DNA from: Marinobacterium_D sp050908845
Lineage (GTDB): Bacteria; Pseudomonadota; Gammaproteobacteria; Pseudomonadales; Balneatricaceae
DNA length: 64,000 nt
Assembly (NCBI RefSeq): GCF_050908845.1
Contig: NZ_CP194171.1
Location: 2,046,001-2,110,000 of the forward strand
Direction of reading: 5' to 3'
How positions within the stretch are numbered: position 1 is the first letter of the stretch; each line of letters starts with the position of its first letter. Of the stretch, positions 33,845 through 41,700 are shown in pieces. The notes under the pieces were generated by a model. It was given only the letters and a program-made list of their open reading frames with translations. It was not told where the DNA came from and did not search any database. Position numbers and translations under genes: made by a program.

Positions 33845-34828
33845 ATGAGTTCCGGACTGAGTGATCGCTACGGCTTAGTGGCCGATATCGGCGGTACCAA
33901 CGCGCGTTTTGCACTAGTAGCACCGGGGCAGTTACAGCCAGAGCAGCAGCTGACGCTGTCTGTCGACGATTTCGATACGATCGATGCGGCTATTCATACC
34001 TATCTCGGGCAGACCGGCATCGGCGCTGAGCGGATGCCGCTTGAGGCCTGTCTCGCGATCGCCTGCCCCACGAGCGGTGATCTGATCAGTATGACCAACA
34101 ACGGCTGGTGTTTCTCCCGCAGCAAACTGCAGCCTGAGCTTGGCTTGAGACGGTTGCAGGTGATCAATGATTATGCCGCCCAGGCGTATGCAGCACCGCA
34201 TTTGAAGCCGCACGAGTTGTTCCCGGTCGGTGGTGGTGAGGCGCTGGACGGCTATCCCATTGCTTTGATCGGTCCCGGCACTGGGCTTGGCGCAGCTGGC
34301 CTTGTCCGCAATGGAGGGGGGCCTGTTGCGCTGGTGACGGAGGGCGGTCATGTGGATTTCGCACCCTGCGATGAGCTGGAGATGGAGGTGCTTAGGTTCC
34401 TTTGGCGCAGTCACGGTCATGTATCGGTGGAGCGCCTGCTCTCGGGTATGGGGCTTACCAATCTGCATCAGGCTCTGTCGGAGATCCGCGGTGGCAGTGC
34501 TGAACCTCTGACGCCCGCACAGATCAGTGCCCGCGCACTGGAGCAGGGGGATAGTCTTTGCAGCGAGACGCTGGACCTGTTCTGCGCGGTCCTCGGCAGC
34601 GTTGCAGGAAATACCGCCTTGACCCTGGGGGCCCAGGGCGGTGTTTATATCACCGGTGGCATTATTCCCCGTATGCTGGAGCGCTTTGCAAACAGTCGCT
34701 TCCGTGAGCGTTTCGAGGCCAAAGGGCGTTTTCAGCCTTATATGGCGGCGATTCCGACGCAGGTGGTAATCGCCGAGCAGCCTGGGTTGCTTGGTGCCTC
34801 GGCAGCGCTGCAGCGCCAGGCTATCTGA
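33845..34828 (+). CDS. glk: Glucokinase
   Basis: ATP-dependent glucose kinase of the proteobacterial Glk type; 327 residues. Start at 33845 follows GAGGAG by six bases; an upstream ATG at 33797 is in frame but lacks this. Motifs: ATP-binding ADIGGTNARFAL, substrate/catalytic NNGWCFSRSKL and INDYAAQAYA (catalytic Asp), phosphate-2 GPGTGLGAAGLV, EGGHVDFAP, and ITGGIIPRML. It is divergent from pgi, the next enzyme in the pathway. Confidence 0.95.
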   Translation: MSSGLSDRYGLVADIGGTNARFALVAPGQLQPEQQLTLSVDDFDTIDAAIHTYLGQTGIGAERMPLEACLAIACPTSGDLISMTNNGWCFSRSKLQPELGLRRLQVINDYAAQAYAAPHLKPHELFPVGGGEALDGYPIALIGPGTGLGAAGLVRNGGGPVALVTEGGHVDFAPCDELEMEVLRFLWRSHGHVSVERLLSGMGLTNLHQALSEIRGGSAEPLTPAQISARALEQGDSLCSETLDLFCAVLGSVAGNTALTLGAQGGVYITGGIIPRMLERFANSRFRERFEAKGRFQPYMAAIPTQVVIAEQPGLLGASAALQRQAI

Positions 34829-35156
34829 TCAAAAACCCTACTCTCTCGCAGTTGGGTTCCTGCCCCTGGCTCGTCCTGGAGGCCGGCGAATGTGATGTGA
34901 TCACGGAGTCCGGCGCACCGGGGACGTGGTTTTCGGGGATGCCGAAAAGGTATTTCCGTCTTTTTACGCGGTGATGAGATTCGCCGCGTCTTCAGCTTGT
35001 CACCCGTAATACAGCAGATCGTTGGAGGTTGTCATGCTGTTACCCATTTCAGGTTATCTACCCGATGCGTCAAGTCTGATTTACGACTGAATGGGATTGG
35101 GCGGCGGCTCGAACCACCTTCGGCGGTTCTCATCCACCCTTGGATTGGTGCAGAAA
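34829..35156. other. Intergenic region between glk and tRNA-Tyr
   Basis: About 330 bases with no conserved gene. It contains a GC-rich stretch near 34880-34925, the short ORF at 35034-35090 and a small hairpin (GAACC 35111-35115 with GGTTC 35125-35129). No promoter was recognised. Confidence 0.45.
35034..35090 (+). CDS. Candidate 18-residue micropeptide
   Basis: ATG preceded by GGAGG at six bases opens an 18-codon frame, MLLPISGYLPDASSLIYD, between glk and the tRNA-Tyr gene. Only the ribosome site supports it. It could be chance; no homologue was recognised. Confidence 0.2.
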   Translation: MLLPISGYLPDASSLIYD

Positions 35157-35190
35157 CAACAAAGCCCCGCGGTGAGGCGAGGCTTTGTTG
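35157..35190 (-). terminator. Terminator of the tRNA-Tyr transcript
   Basis: CAACAAAGCC (35157-35166) pairs perfectly with GGCTTTGTTG (35181-35190). Read on the minus strand it begins ten bases after the tRNA 3' end and is followed by a T-rich stretch. Confidence 0.75.
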
Positions 35191-35200
35191 TGGAATCTGG

Positions 35201-35284
35201 TGGTGGTGAGGGGTGGATTCGAACCACCGAAGCTTGCGCGTCAGATTTACAGTCTGATCCCTTTGGCCACTCGGGAACCTCACC
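35201..35284 (-). tRNA. tRNA-Tyr (anticodon GTA)
   Basis: Read on the minus strand, a full class II cloverleaf is visible: acceptor GGTGAGG/CCTCACC, long variable arm, anticodon loop CTGTAAA with anticodon GTA, and T-arm GGTGGTTCGAATCCACC. Discriminator A and CCA are encoded (CCA is the complement of 35201-35203). Long variable arm and GTA anticodon give tyrosine. It has its own promoter and terminator. Confidence 0.97.
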
Positions 35285-35295
35285 AGAGGGCGCGT

Positions 35296-35324
35296 ATAGT
35301 AGTGTGGCTCGGCGGGTCTGTAAA
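35296..35324 (-). promoter_or_regulatory. Sigma-70 promoter of tRNA-Tyr
   Basis: On the minus strand TTTACA (complement of 35319-35324), 17 bases, then TACTAT (complement of 35296-35301), ending 11 bases before the tRNA 5' end. Spacing and both elements are good. Confidence 0.75.
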
Positions 35325-35514
35325 GGGCTTGGGGCGATGATTTTGCGAATTTTTTGATATGCGTGATGTGCGCAAAAAATCGTACTGGAATGAAAAAAAA
35401 TCTTCTGTATCCTGCGCTGCTTTCAAAGCCCTGTAACACTTGGGCTGTCGCCGATTTGCCTGTTCCAAGAACGACAAAGGCCGATGATTTCAACTCTTGA
35501 AATAAACACTATCC

Positions 35515-35561
35515 GCACTATATTTAGTGCCCATACTCAGATGTAGTACTAGATATTGTGT
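35515..35561 (+). promoter_or_regulatory. Tandem NrdR boxes of the nrdAB operon
   Basis: Box 1 GCACTATATTTAGTGC (35515-35530) and box 2 GTACTAGATATTGTGT (35546-35561) both fit the NrdR consensus acaCwAtATaTwGtGt. They are offset by 31 bases, three helical turns, the standard arrangement for cooperative NrdR repression of ribonucleotide reductase genes. The rest of 35325-35701 is AT-rich leader. Confidence 0.85.
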
Positions 35562-35701
35562 TTTGGCGCTTTTTTAACCAATAGTTAACACGCCGCAATA
35601 TCTGTACCAAAGATCACAAAAAATCTGCTGAGGGATCGGCATGGAACTGGTTCCCGCAGCTATTCTTCACGCTTCTAATTTGTAATTTAAGGGTAGGCTA
35701 G

Positions 35702-37966
35702 ATGCAGCAAGATCTGATGGTAACCAAACGTGACGGGCGGCGTGAATCGATCGATCTTGAGAAGATTCACCGGGTAATCATCTGGGCCGCCGAAGGGTTG
35801 GAAAACGTTTCGGTTTCTCAGGTTGAGCTCAAGGCCCATCTGCAGTTTTACGATGGTATCAAGACCTCAGATATTCATGAGACGCTGATCAAGTCAGCGG
35901 CTGACCTGATCTCGGAAGAAGCTCCGGACTATCAGTACCTGGCTGCACGCCTGGCGATCTTCCATCTGCGTAAGCGCGCTTTCGGTACCTTTGAACCGCC
36001 GCACCTGTATGACCACGTGGTCAAGCTGGTGGAGGATAAGCGCTACGACCAGCATCTGCTGACCGATTACACGCGTGAAGAGCTCGATGAGCTTAACACT
36101 TACCTCGACCACAGCCGTGACATGAACTTCAGCTACGCGGCGGTAAAACAGCTGGAAGGCAAGTACCTGGTGCAGAACCGTGTCAGCGGTGATGTATTCG
36201 AAAGTCCGCAGCTGCTCTATATGCTGGTCGCTGCCTGCCTGTTCTCCGGTTACGACAAAGAGTCCCGTCTTGATTACGTCAAGCGCTTCTACGACGCGAC
36301 CTCGCTGTTCAAGCTGTCTCTGCCGACCCCGATCATGGCCGGTGTGCGTACGCCGACCCGTCAGTTCAGCTCCTGCGTACTGATCGAGACTGACGACAGC
36401 CTGGATTCCATCAACGCCACCGCTGCGGCGATCGTGAAGTATGTGTCCCAGCGTGCCGGGATAGGTATCAATGCCGGCCGTATCCGCGCACTGGGCAGCC
36501 CGATCCGTAACGGTGAAGCTTTCCATACCGGCTGTATCCCGTTCTACAAGCACTTCCAGACCGCGGTTAAGTCCTGCTCCCAGGGCGGTGTTCGTGGTGG
36601 TGCGGCAACCCTGTTCTACCCGATCTGGCACCTGGAGGTTGAATCCCTGCTGGTGCTTAAGAACAACCGTGGTGTTGAAGAGAACCGTGTTCGCCATATC
36701 GACTACGGCGTGCAGATCAACAAACTGATGTACACCCGTCTGATCAAGGGTGAGAGCATCACGCTGTTCAGCCCGCACGATGTGCCGGGTCTGTACGATG
36801 CGTTCTTTGCCGACCAGGAAGAGTTCGAGCGTCTGTACGTTCAGTACGAGCAGGACCCGAGCATCCGCAAGAAGAGCATCAAGGCGGTCGAGCTGTTTGG
36901 TCTGATGGCCTCCGAGCGTGCCTCTACCGGTCGTATCTACGTGCAGAACGTGGACCACTGCAACACCCACAGCCCGTTCGACCCGAAAGTGGCACCGGTG
37001 AAGCAGTCCAACCTCTGCCTGGAGATCGCGCTGCCCACCAAGCCGCTGAAGGACGTTAACGATGCGGAAGGTGAGATTGCGCTCTGCACTCTGTCCGCCT
37101 TCAACCTGGGCGCACTGGAAAACCTGGATGAGCTGGAAAACCTCTCCGACCTGATCGTGCGTGCGCTGGACAGCCTGCTGGATTACCAGGACTACCCGGT
37201 ACCGGCGGCTTATAACGCCACCATGAACCGCCGTACGCTGGGTGTTGGCGTTACCAACTTCGCTTACTACCTGGCCAAGCATGGGGTGCGTTATTCCGAT
37301 GGCTCCGCCAACGGTCTGGTGCACCGCACCTTCGAGGCGATCCAGTACTACCTGCTCAAAGCGTCCAACCAGCTGGCAAAAGAGAAGGGTCCGTGCCCGA
37401 AATTCAACGAGACCACCTATGCCCAGGGTCTGCTGCCGATCGACACCTACAAGCGTGATGTCGATGATTTCTGCGAAGAGCCGCTGCACTACTTCTGGGA
37501 AACGCTGCGTGAAGATATCCGCGAGTTTGGCCTGCGTAACAGCACTCTGACCGCGCTGATGCCCTGTGAGACCTCGTCGCAGATCACCAACTCCACCAAC
37601 GGCATCGAACCGCCGCGTGGGTTTGTTTCGGTCAAGTCCAGCAAGGACGGCGTCATGAAGCAGGTTGTGCCGGAATACCTCAAGCTGAGAGATGATTACG
37701 AGCTGCTCTGGTCGATTCCGAGCAACGATGGTTATCTGCAGCTGGTCGGCATCATGCAGAAGTTTGTGGATCAGTCGATCTCGGCCAACACCAACTACGA
37801 CCCGACCAAGTTCGCGGGCGAGAAGGTGCCGATGAAGCAGCTGCTGAAAGATCTGCTGACCGCGTACAAGTACGGCGTGAAGACCCTCTACTACCACAAC
37901 ACCCGTGATGGCGCGAAGGACTCGCACGATGACATGGGCTGTGAAGGCGGTGCCTGCAAGCTGTAA
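35702..37966 (+). CDS. nrdA: Ribonucleoside-diphosphate reductase 1, alpha subunit
   Basis: Catalytic subunit of class Ia ribonucleotide reductase, making dNDPs; 754 residues. The N-terminal ATP-cone (MVTKRDGRRESIDLEKIHRV) indicates dATP control. Active-site cysteines are in QFSSCVLIETDD, NVDHCNTHSPF and SNLCLEIALP; ALMPCETSSQITNSTNGIEPPRG is the NrdA signature, and the C-terminal redox pair is CEGGACKL. NrdR boxes lie about 140-190 bases upstream. nrdB follows after 87 bases. Confidence 0.97.
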   Translation: MQQDLMVTKRDGRRESIDLEKIHRVIIWAAEGLENVSVSQVELKAHLQFYDGIKTSDIHETLIKSAADLISEEAPDYQYLAARLAIFHLRKRAFGTFEPPHLYDHVVKLVEDKRYDQHLLTDYTREELDELNTYLDHSRDMNFSYAAVKQLEGKYLVQNRVSGDVFESPQLLYMLVAACLFSGYDKESRLDYVKRFYDATSLFKLSLPTPIMAGVRTPTRQFSSCVLIETDDSLDSINATAAAIVKYVSQRAGIGINAGRIRALGSPIRNGEAFHTGCIPFYKHFQTAVKSCSQGGVRGGAATLFYPIWHLEVESLLVLKNNRGVEENRVRHIDYGVQINKLMYTRLIKGESITLFSPHDVPGLYDAFFADQEEFERLYVQYEQDPSIRKKSIKAVELFGLMASERASTGRIYVQNVDHCNTHSPFDPKVAPVKQSNLCLEIALPTKPLKDVNDAEGEIALCTLSAFNLGALENLDELENLSDLIVRALDSLLDYQDYPVPAAYNATMNRRTLGVGVTNFAYYLAKHGVRYSDGSANGLVHRTFEAIQYYLLKASNQLAKEKGPCPKFNETTYAQGLLPIDTYKRDVDDFCEEPLHYFWETLREDIREFGLRNSTLTALMPCETSSQITNSTNGIEPPRGFVSVKSSKDGVMKQVVPEYLKLRDDYELLWSIPSNDGYLQLVGIMQKFVDQSISANTNYDPTKFAGEKVPMKQLLKDLLTAYKYGVKTLYYHNTRDGAKDSHDDMGCEGGACKL

Positions 37967-38053
37967 CGCCGCTTCTTTCGATAGTTAAACCTGTTTATCT
38001 CCTCCCGCGCCGCGGGAGGAGCCATTTTGCTGTTGCTCTTCAGGATAGATTGA

Positions 38054-39184
38054 ATGGCCTACTCAACTTTCAGTCATAGCGATCACGATGCCACTCGTGA
38101 GCCGATGTTTTTTGGTCGTAGCGTAAACGTTGCCCGTTACGACAAGCAGAAATACCCGATTTTCGAAAAGCTGATCGAGAAGCAGCTGTCATTCTTCTGG
38201 CGTCCGGAAGAGGTCGATCTGAGCACCGACCGCAAGGACTTCCAGAAAATGCCTGAGCATGAGCAGCATATCTTTCTGAGTAACCTCAAGTATCAGACCC
38301 TGCTGGATTCCGTACAGGGACGCTCGCCCAACGTAGCCTTCCTGCCGATCGTGTCGCTGCCTGAGCTTGAAACCTGGTTCGAGACCTGGGCGTTCAGTGA
38401 AACGATTCACAGCCGCTCCTACACCCATATCATCCGTAACATCGTCAACGAGCCGTCCTCGGTGTTTGACGAGATCGTGACTAACGACGAGATCATCCGC
38501 CGTGCGGAGTCGGTGACTAAGCTCTACGACGAACTGATTGAGCTGACAAACCTTTACACCGTTCACGGTGAAGGCGTACACGACGTTGACGGCCGCAAGG
38601 TGGATACCTCGCTGTATAACCTCAAGCGCGCGCTCTACTTGACCATGGTGTCGGTGAATGTGCTGGAGGCGATCCGTTTCTACGTCAGTTTCGCCTGCTC
38701 CTTTGCCTTTGCCGAGCGCGCAATCATGGAAGGTAATGCGAAAATCATCCGTCTGATTGCACGGGATGAGGCGCTGCATCTGACCGGCACCCAGCATATC
38801 CTGAACCTGATGAAGTCAGGCAGCGATGACCCTGACTTCAAGCAGATTGCTGAAGAGTGCAAGCCAGAGGTTTACCGCATCTTCAAGGAGGCGGCGCAGC
38901 AGGAGAAAGACTGGGCGGAGTACCTGTTCAGTGAAGGCTCGATGATCGGTCTGAATGCGCGTATTTTGAGCGATTACGTTGAGTACATCACCAACGTACG
39001 TATGAAGGCGCTGGGGCTGGATGAGATCTTTGAGTCGCGTCAGAACCCGCTGCCCTGGATGAACGCCTGGCTGATCAGTGATAACGTCCAGGTGGCGCCG
39101 CAGGAAGCGGAGATCAGCTCTTACCTGGTGGGGCAGATCGACAACGATGTCGACTCCGATGATTTTGATGGCTTTGATCTCTAA
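38054..39184 (+). CDS. nrdB: Ribonucleoside-diphosphate reductase 1, beta subunit
   Basis: Radical-generating subunit with a diferric-tyrosyl site; 376 residues. Iron ligands are visible in EEVDLSTDRKDF (Asp), FSETIHSRSYTHI (Glu, His, and the radical Tyr) and ARDEALHLTGTQH (Glu, His). It partners NrdA and is followed after 12 bases by the ferredoxin gene, the usual nrdAB-yfaE order. Confidence 0.97.
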   Translation: MAYSTFSHSDHDATREPMFFGRSVNVARYDKQKYPIFEKLIEKQLSFFWRPEEVDLSTDRKDFQKMPEHEQHIFLSNLKYQTLLDSVQGRSPNVAFLPIVSLPELETWFETWAFSETIHSRSYTHIIRNIVNEPSSVFDEIVTNDEIIRRAESVTKLYDELIELTNLYTVHGEGVHDVDGRKVDTSLYNLKRALYLTMVSVNVLEAIRFYVSFACSFAFAERAIMEGNAKIIRLIARDEALHLTGTQHILNLMKSGSDDPDFKQIAEECKPEVYRIFKEAAQQEKDWAEYLFSEGSMIGLNARILSDYVEYITNVRMKALGLDEIFESRQNPLPWMNAWLISDNVQVAPQEAEISSYLVGQIDNDVDSDDFDGFDL

Positions 39185-39196
39185 AAGGCTGGGCTC

Positions 39197-39463
39197 ATGT
39201 CTGGTATCCCGCGAATAAAGGTCAACAATTACCATACCTTCTTTTACCAGTACGAGTTCTCGCTACTGGATGCGCTGGAGGCTCAGGAGATTCCGGCGCC
39301 CTACAACTGTCGTGGTGGCTATTGTGGTTGCTGCAAGGTGCGGTTGATCGATGGAGAGGTCGAGGAAGTTCAGGACAACCTGGTTGACCTGGCCGATGAT
39401 GAAATTCTTACCTGCTGTTGCCGCCCGGTAACGCATATCGAAATAGAGATGCCCGACTCCTGA
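39197..39463 (+). CDS. 2Fe-2S ferredoxin, YfaE type
   Basis: 88-residue plant-type ferredoxin. The cluster cysteines are in CRGGYCGCCKV (C-x4-C-x2-C pattern) and in ILTCCCRP. The homologue YfaE maintains the diferric-tyrosyl radical of NrdB, and its position directly after nrdB supports that role. Its stop codon lies in the loop of a hairpin. Confidence 0.9.
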   Translation: MSGIPRIKVNNYHTFFYQYEFSLLDALEAQEIPAPYNCRGGYCGCCKVRLIDGEVEEVQDNLVDLADDEILTCCCRPVTHIEIEMPDS

Positions 39464-39471
39464 GTCGGGCA
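39450..39471 (+). terminator. Hairpin at the end of the nrdAB-ferredoxin operon
   Basis: TGCCCGACT (39450-39458) pairs perfectly with AGTCGGGCA (39463-39471), loop CCTG. It overlaps the stop codon and has no good T-run, so it may be a terminator or a 3' stabiliser. Confidence 0.55.
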
Positions 39472-40074
39472 GGCTTACCCCGCGCCTTCACCTGACAAGG
39501 GTTCTGGAGGCGTTGCTGGCTCACTTTCCTTTCCTTTCCATGCGCTGTAGCAACGCTGCTCTGCGGCGCCGGGTGATCGCTTTTCCTGGTGGCGCCGGTC
39601 CGACTCAGTCTGCAATGCTGCAAAGTGAAAGCCGAACCCTGGTCGGCATCGGTCTGTTTCTCGAATGCTCGATGTGGAGAGGGCAGGTCGCTCTGGCGTG
39701 GTGCTGTAAGAGTAGAGCGCCAAAGCTGTGCACTGGTAACCCCGAAATGGCGCCTTAACACTGCCCTTATTGTGCGTCATGTGGCGGTGTTGGGTCACTG
39801 GGTTGTGGCGTGCACTTTGTTGGTGATGCTTGAGGTCTGCTTTAGTGCGGTGGTCGTTTTATCCACCGCGGTGATTTTTTTGCTGCACATCTTCGTGTCA
39901 ATACTTGATTTTTACCTTTTTTTTAGTTCTTATGTATTAAAAACAACTAGTTAACAGCATCTGTCTAATTAGAATCCAGTTTGTCTCAAGCCCAGTAAGT
40001 ACGCATTCTCTAGCCGTTTTGTAAGTGTATATGCACAGTTTTATCCACAGAAACTGGGTATAACTCGGCCTCTT
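39472..40074. other. Long convergent intergenic region with AT-rich part and DnaA boxes
   Basis: About 600 bases between the convergent ferredoxin and nth genes, where little regulation is needed. The left part (39480-39800) is GC-balanced and has open frames in three registers without ribosome sites, none convincing. The right part (39870-40000) is strongly AT-rich. DnaA-box-like TTATCCACC (39859-39867) and a perfect TTATCCACA (40041-40049) flank it. I cannot assign a function. Confidence 0.4.
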
Positions 40075-40713
40075 TCACACGTATTCACTCTTCTCTTTGA
40101 ACTCACAGAGATCCTCTATAGTGCAGGCTCCACAGCGTGGTTTGCGTGCAGTGCACACATAACGTCCGTGCAGGATCAGCCAGTGATGAGCGTCGTGTAA
40201 AAACTCCTTCGGCACGAAGCGCAGCAGCTTCTTTTCCACTTCCAGAACGGTTTTTCCCGGCGCGATGCGGGTGCGGTTGGATACGCGGAAGATATGTGTA
40301 TCCACGGCCATCGTGGGCTGCCCAAATGCCGTGTTCAATACCACGTTGGCGGTTTTGCGTCCCACGCCTGGCAGTTTTTCCAGCGCTTCCCGGGTTTCGG
40401 GTACTTCGCCATTGTGTTCATCCAGCAGTATTCGGCAGGTCTTGATAACGTTCTCGGCCTTGCTGTTATACAAACCGATTGTCTTGATATAGGACTTCAG
40501 GCCGTCGAGACCAAGATCGAGTATCGCCTGAGGGGTGTTGGCAACGGGGAAGAGCTTGTCGGTGGCCTTGTTGACGGCCACATCGGTGGCCTGTGCTGAC
40601 AGGGTGACGGCAACCAATAACTCAAACGGGGTGCTGTAGTTTAATTCCGTTGTCGGGTTGGGGTTCGCCTCCCTGAGGCGGGAGAAGATCTGGTAGCGTT
40701 TCTCGGCGTTCAT
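40075..40713 (-). CDS. nth: Endonuclease III
   Basis: Bifunctional DNA glycosylase/AP lyase for oxidised pyrimidines; 212 residues. The helix-hairpin-helix LPGVGRKTANVVLNTAFG contains the catalytic Lys, and AVDTHIFRVSNR the catalytic Asp. The 4Fe-4S cluster cysteines are in VCTARKPRCGACTIEDLC. nth ends the rnf cluster, as in E. coli, but here two signalling genes lie between rnfE and nth. Confidence 0.97.
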   Translation of the reverse strand: MNAEKRYQIFSRLREANPNPTTELNYSTPFELLVAVTLSAQATDVAVNKATDKLFPVANTPQAILDLGLDGLKSYIKTIGLYNSKAENVIKTCRILLDEHNGEVPETREALEKLPGVGRKTANVVLNTAFGQPTMAVDTHIFRVSNRTRIAPGKTVLEVEKKLLRFVPKEFLHDAHHWLILHGRYVCTARKPRCGACTIEDLCEFKEKSEYV

Positions 40714-40737
40714 TAATAGCGTCTGGTCTGCAAAAGG

Positions 40738-41700
40738 TTAGAGCAGGGTGGTCCGGTCACGTCCCTGCAGTTTGGACTGGTAGAGCGCCTGGTCTGCCCG
40801 GCGCAGCCAGTGATCGTGATCCGAGTCGTCAAGGGTCGCCTGGGCAATGCCAAGGCTCACGGTGAAGACAAAACTCTGATGATCTCGGTGTGTGATCTCC
40901 AGCCCCTGCACGGCCAGCCGCAGGCGTTCCGCGAGCACTTCTGCCTGGGTGTCCCTAGTGTCGGGCAGCAGGATGCCGAACTCTTCGCCACCGTAACGAC
41001 CGGCTATGTCTGTGTTGCGGATATGGCGCCTGATCAGCTCGGAGAGGGCGCGTATGGCTTTGTCGCCGGCGGGGTGTCCGTAGGTATCGTTGATCGTTTT
41101 GAAGTGGTCGATATCGAGCATGACGAGGCAGCAGGGCTGTTCGCTGCGCAGGAAGCGGTTGTACTCGTGCTCAAGACACTCTTCCCAGTAGCCGCGGTTA
41201 TTGAGCCCTGTGAGGCTGTCGGTGCGGCTCAGTACCTGAAGTTCGCGGTTGGCCTGTGCAAGTTGAAGATGGCTGGTGGCGGCATCGGTCATATCGTCGA
41301 TGATGAGCCCCAGGTGCTCGACCTGCCCATTGGGCGAGGTTAGCGGTATCAGGGTCAGGTTCTGATGCATCAGTTTCGATTCGCCACTGAAGGGGCGATC
41401 GGCTTTGAAGTTAAACAGGCGGGGGCGTTCCTGCCAGGTGATGAAGGCCCGGTTGCGCAGAGTGAACACCATCTGCATCTTGCGTCTGAGCCACTGCTCG
41501 GGTAGCTCCGGAAAAAGCGAGAACAGCGGCTGATCCAGTACCTCGCTCGCTGTATGGCCTGAGTGGTTGGCCATGAAGTCGTTCCAGAGCTGAATGCGGT
41601 AGTTTTTGTCGATGACCACCAGGCCTTCGTGCAGGTTTTTCAGCAAGCCGATGTGCCAGTGAAATTCGTCGATACTGATGGTCTTTGGCTTGTCACTCAT
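40738..41700 (-). CDS. PAS-GGDEF diguanylate cyclase
   Basis: 320-residue protein predicted to make cyclic di-GMP. A PAS-like domain (about 15-145; NLHEGLVVIDKNYRIQLWNDFM) is joined by a short helix (QLAQANRELQVLSRTDSLTGL) to a GGDEF domain. The catalytic motif is GGEEF, and RNTD five residues upstream is an intact RxxD inhibitory site, so product feedback is likely. No membrane segment. Its ATG overlaps the stop of the REC-CheC gene by one base, so the two are translationally coupled and probably form one signalling unit. Confidence 0.92.
   Translation of the reverse strand: MSDKPKTISIDEFHWHIGLLKNLHEGLVVIDKNYRIQLWNDFMANHSGHTASEVLDQPLFSLFPELPEQWLRRKMQMVFTLRNRAFITWQERPRLFNFKADRPFSGESKLMHQNLTLIPLTSPNGQVEHLGLIIDDMTDAATSHLQLAQANRELQVLSRTDSLTGLNNRGYWEECLEHEYNRFLRSEQPCCLVMLDIDHFKTINDTYGHPAGDKAIRALSELIRRHIRNTDIAGRYGGEEFGILLPDTRDTQAEVLAERLRLAVQGLEITHRDHQSFVFTVSLGIAQATLDDSDHDHWLRRADQALYQSKLQGRDRTTLL

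Noticed and set aside
35068..35140. tRNA-Tyr-like remnant next to the real tRNA
   Set aside because: Shares only short words (GCGTCA, TCGAACCACC) in a different order; no cloverleaf and no integrase gene nearby.
35032..35493. 153-codon frame on the minus strand across tRNA-Tyr
   Set aside because: It runs through the tRNA gene, its promoter and its terminator, so it is a chance frame.
39475..39798. Open frames on both strands in the ferredoxin-nth gap
   Set aside because: No ribosome site, Arg/Ser/Thr/His-rich low-quality composition, and frames open in several registers at once; better explained as noncoding sequence.
39859..40049. Possible replication origin (AT-rich stretch with DnaA boxes)
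   Set aside because: Only one perfect and one near box, and the genes around it (nrd, nth, rnf) are not those expected at oriC.
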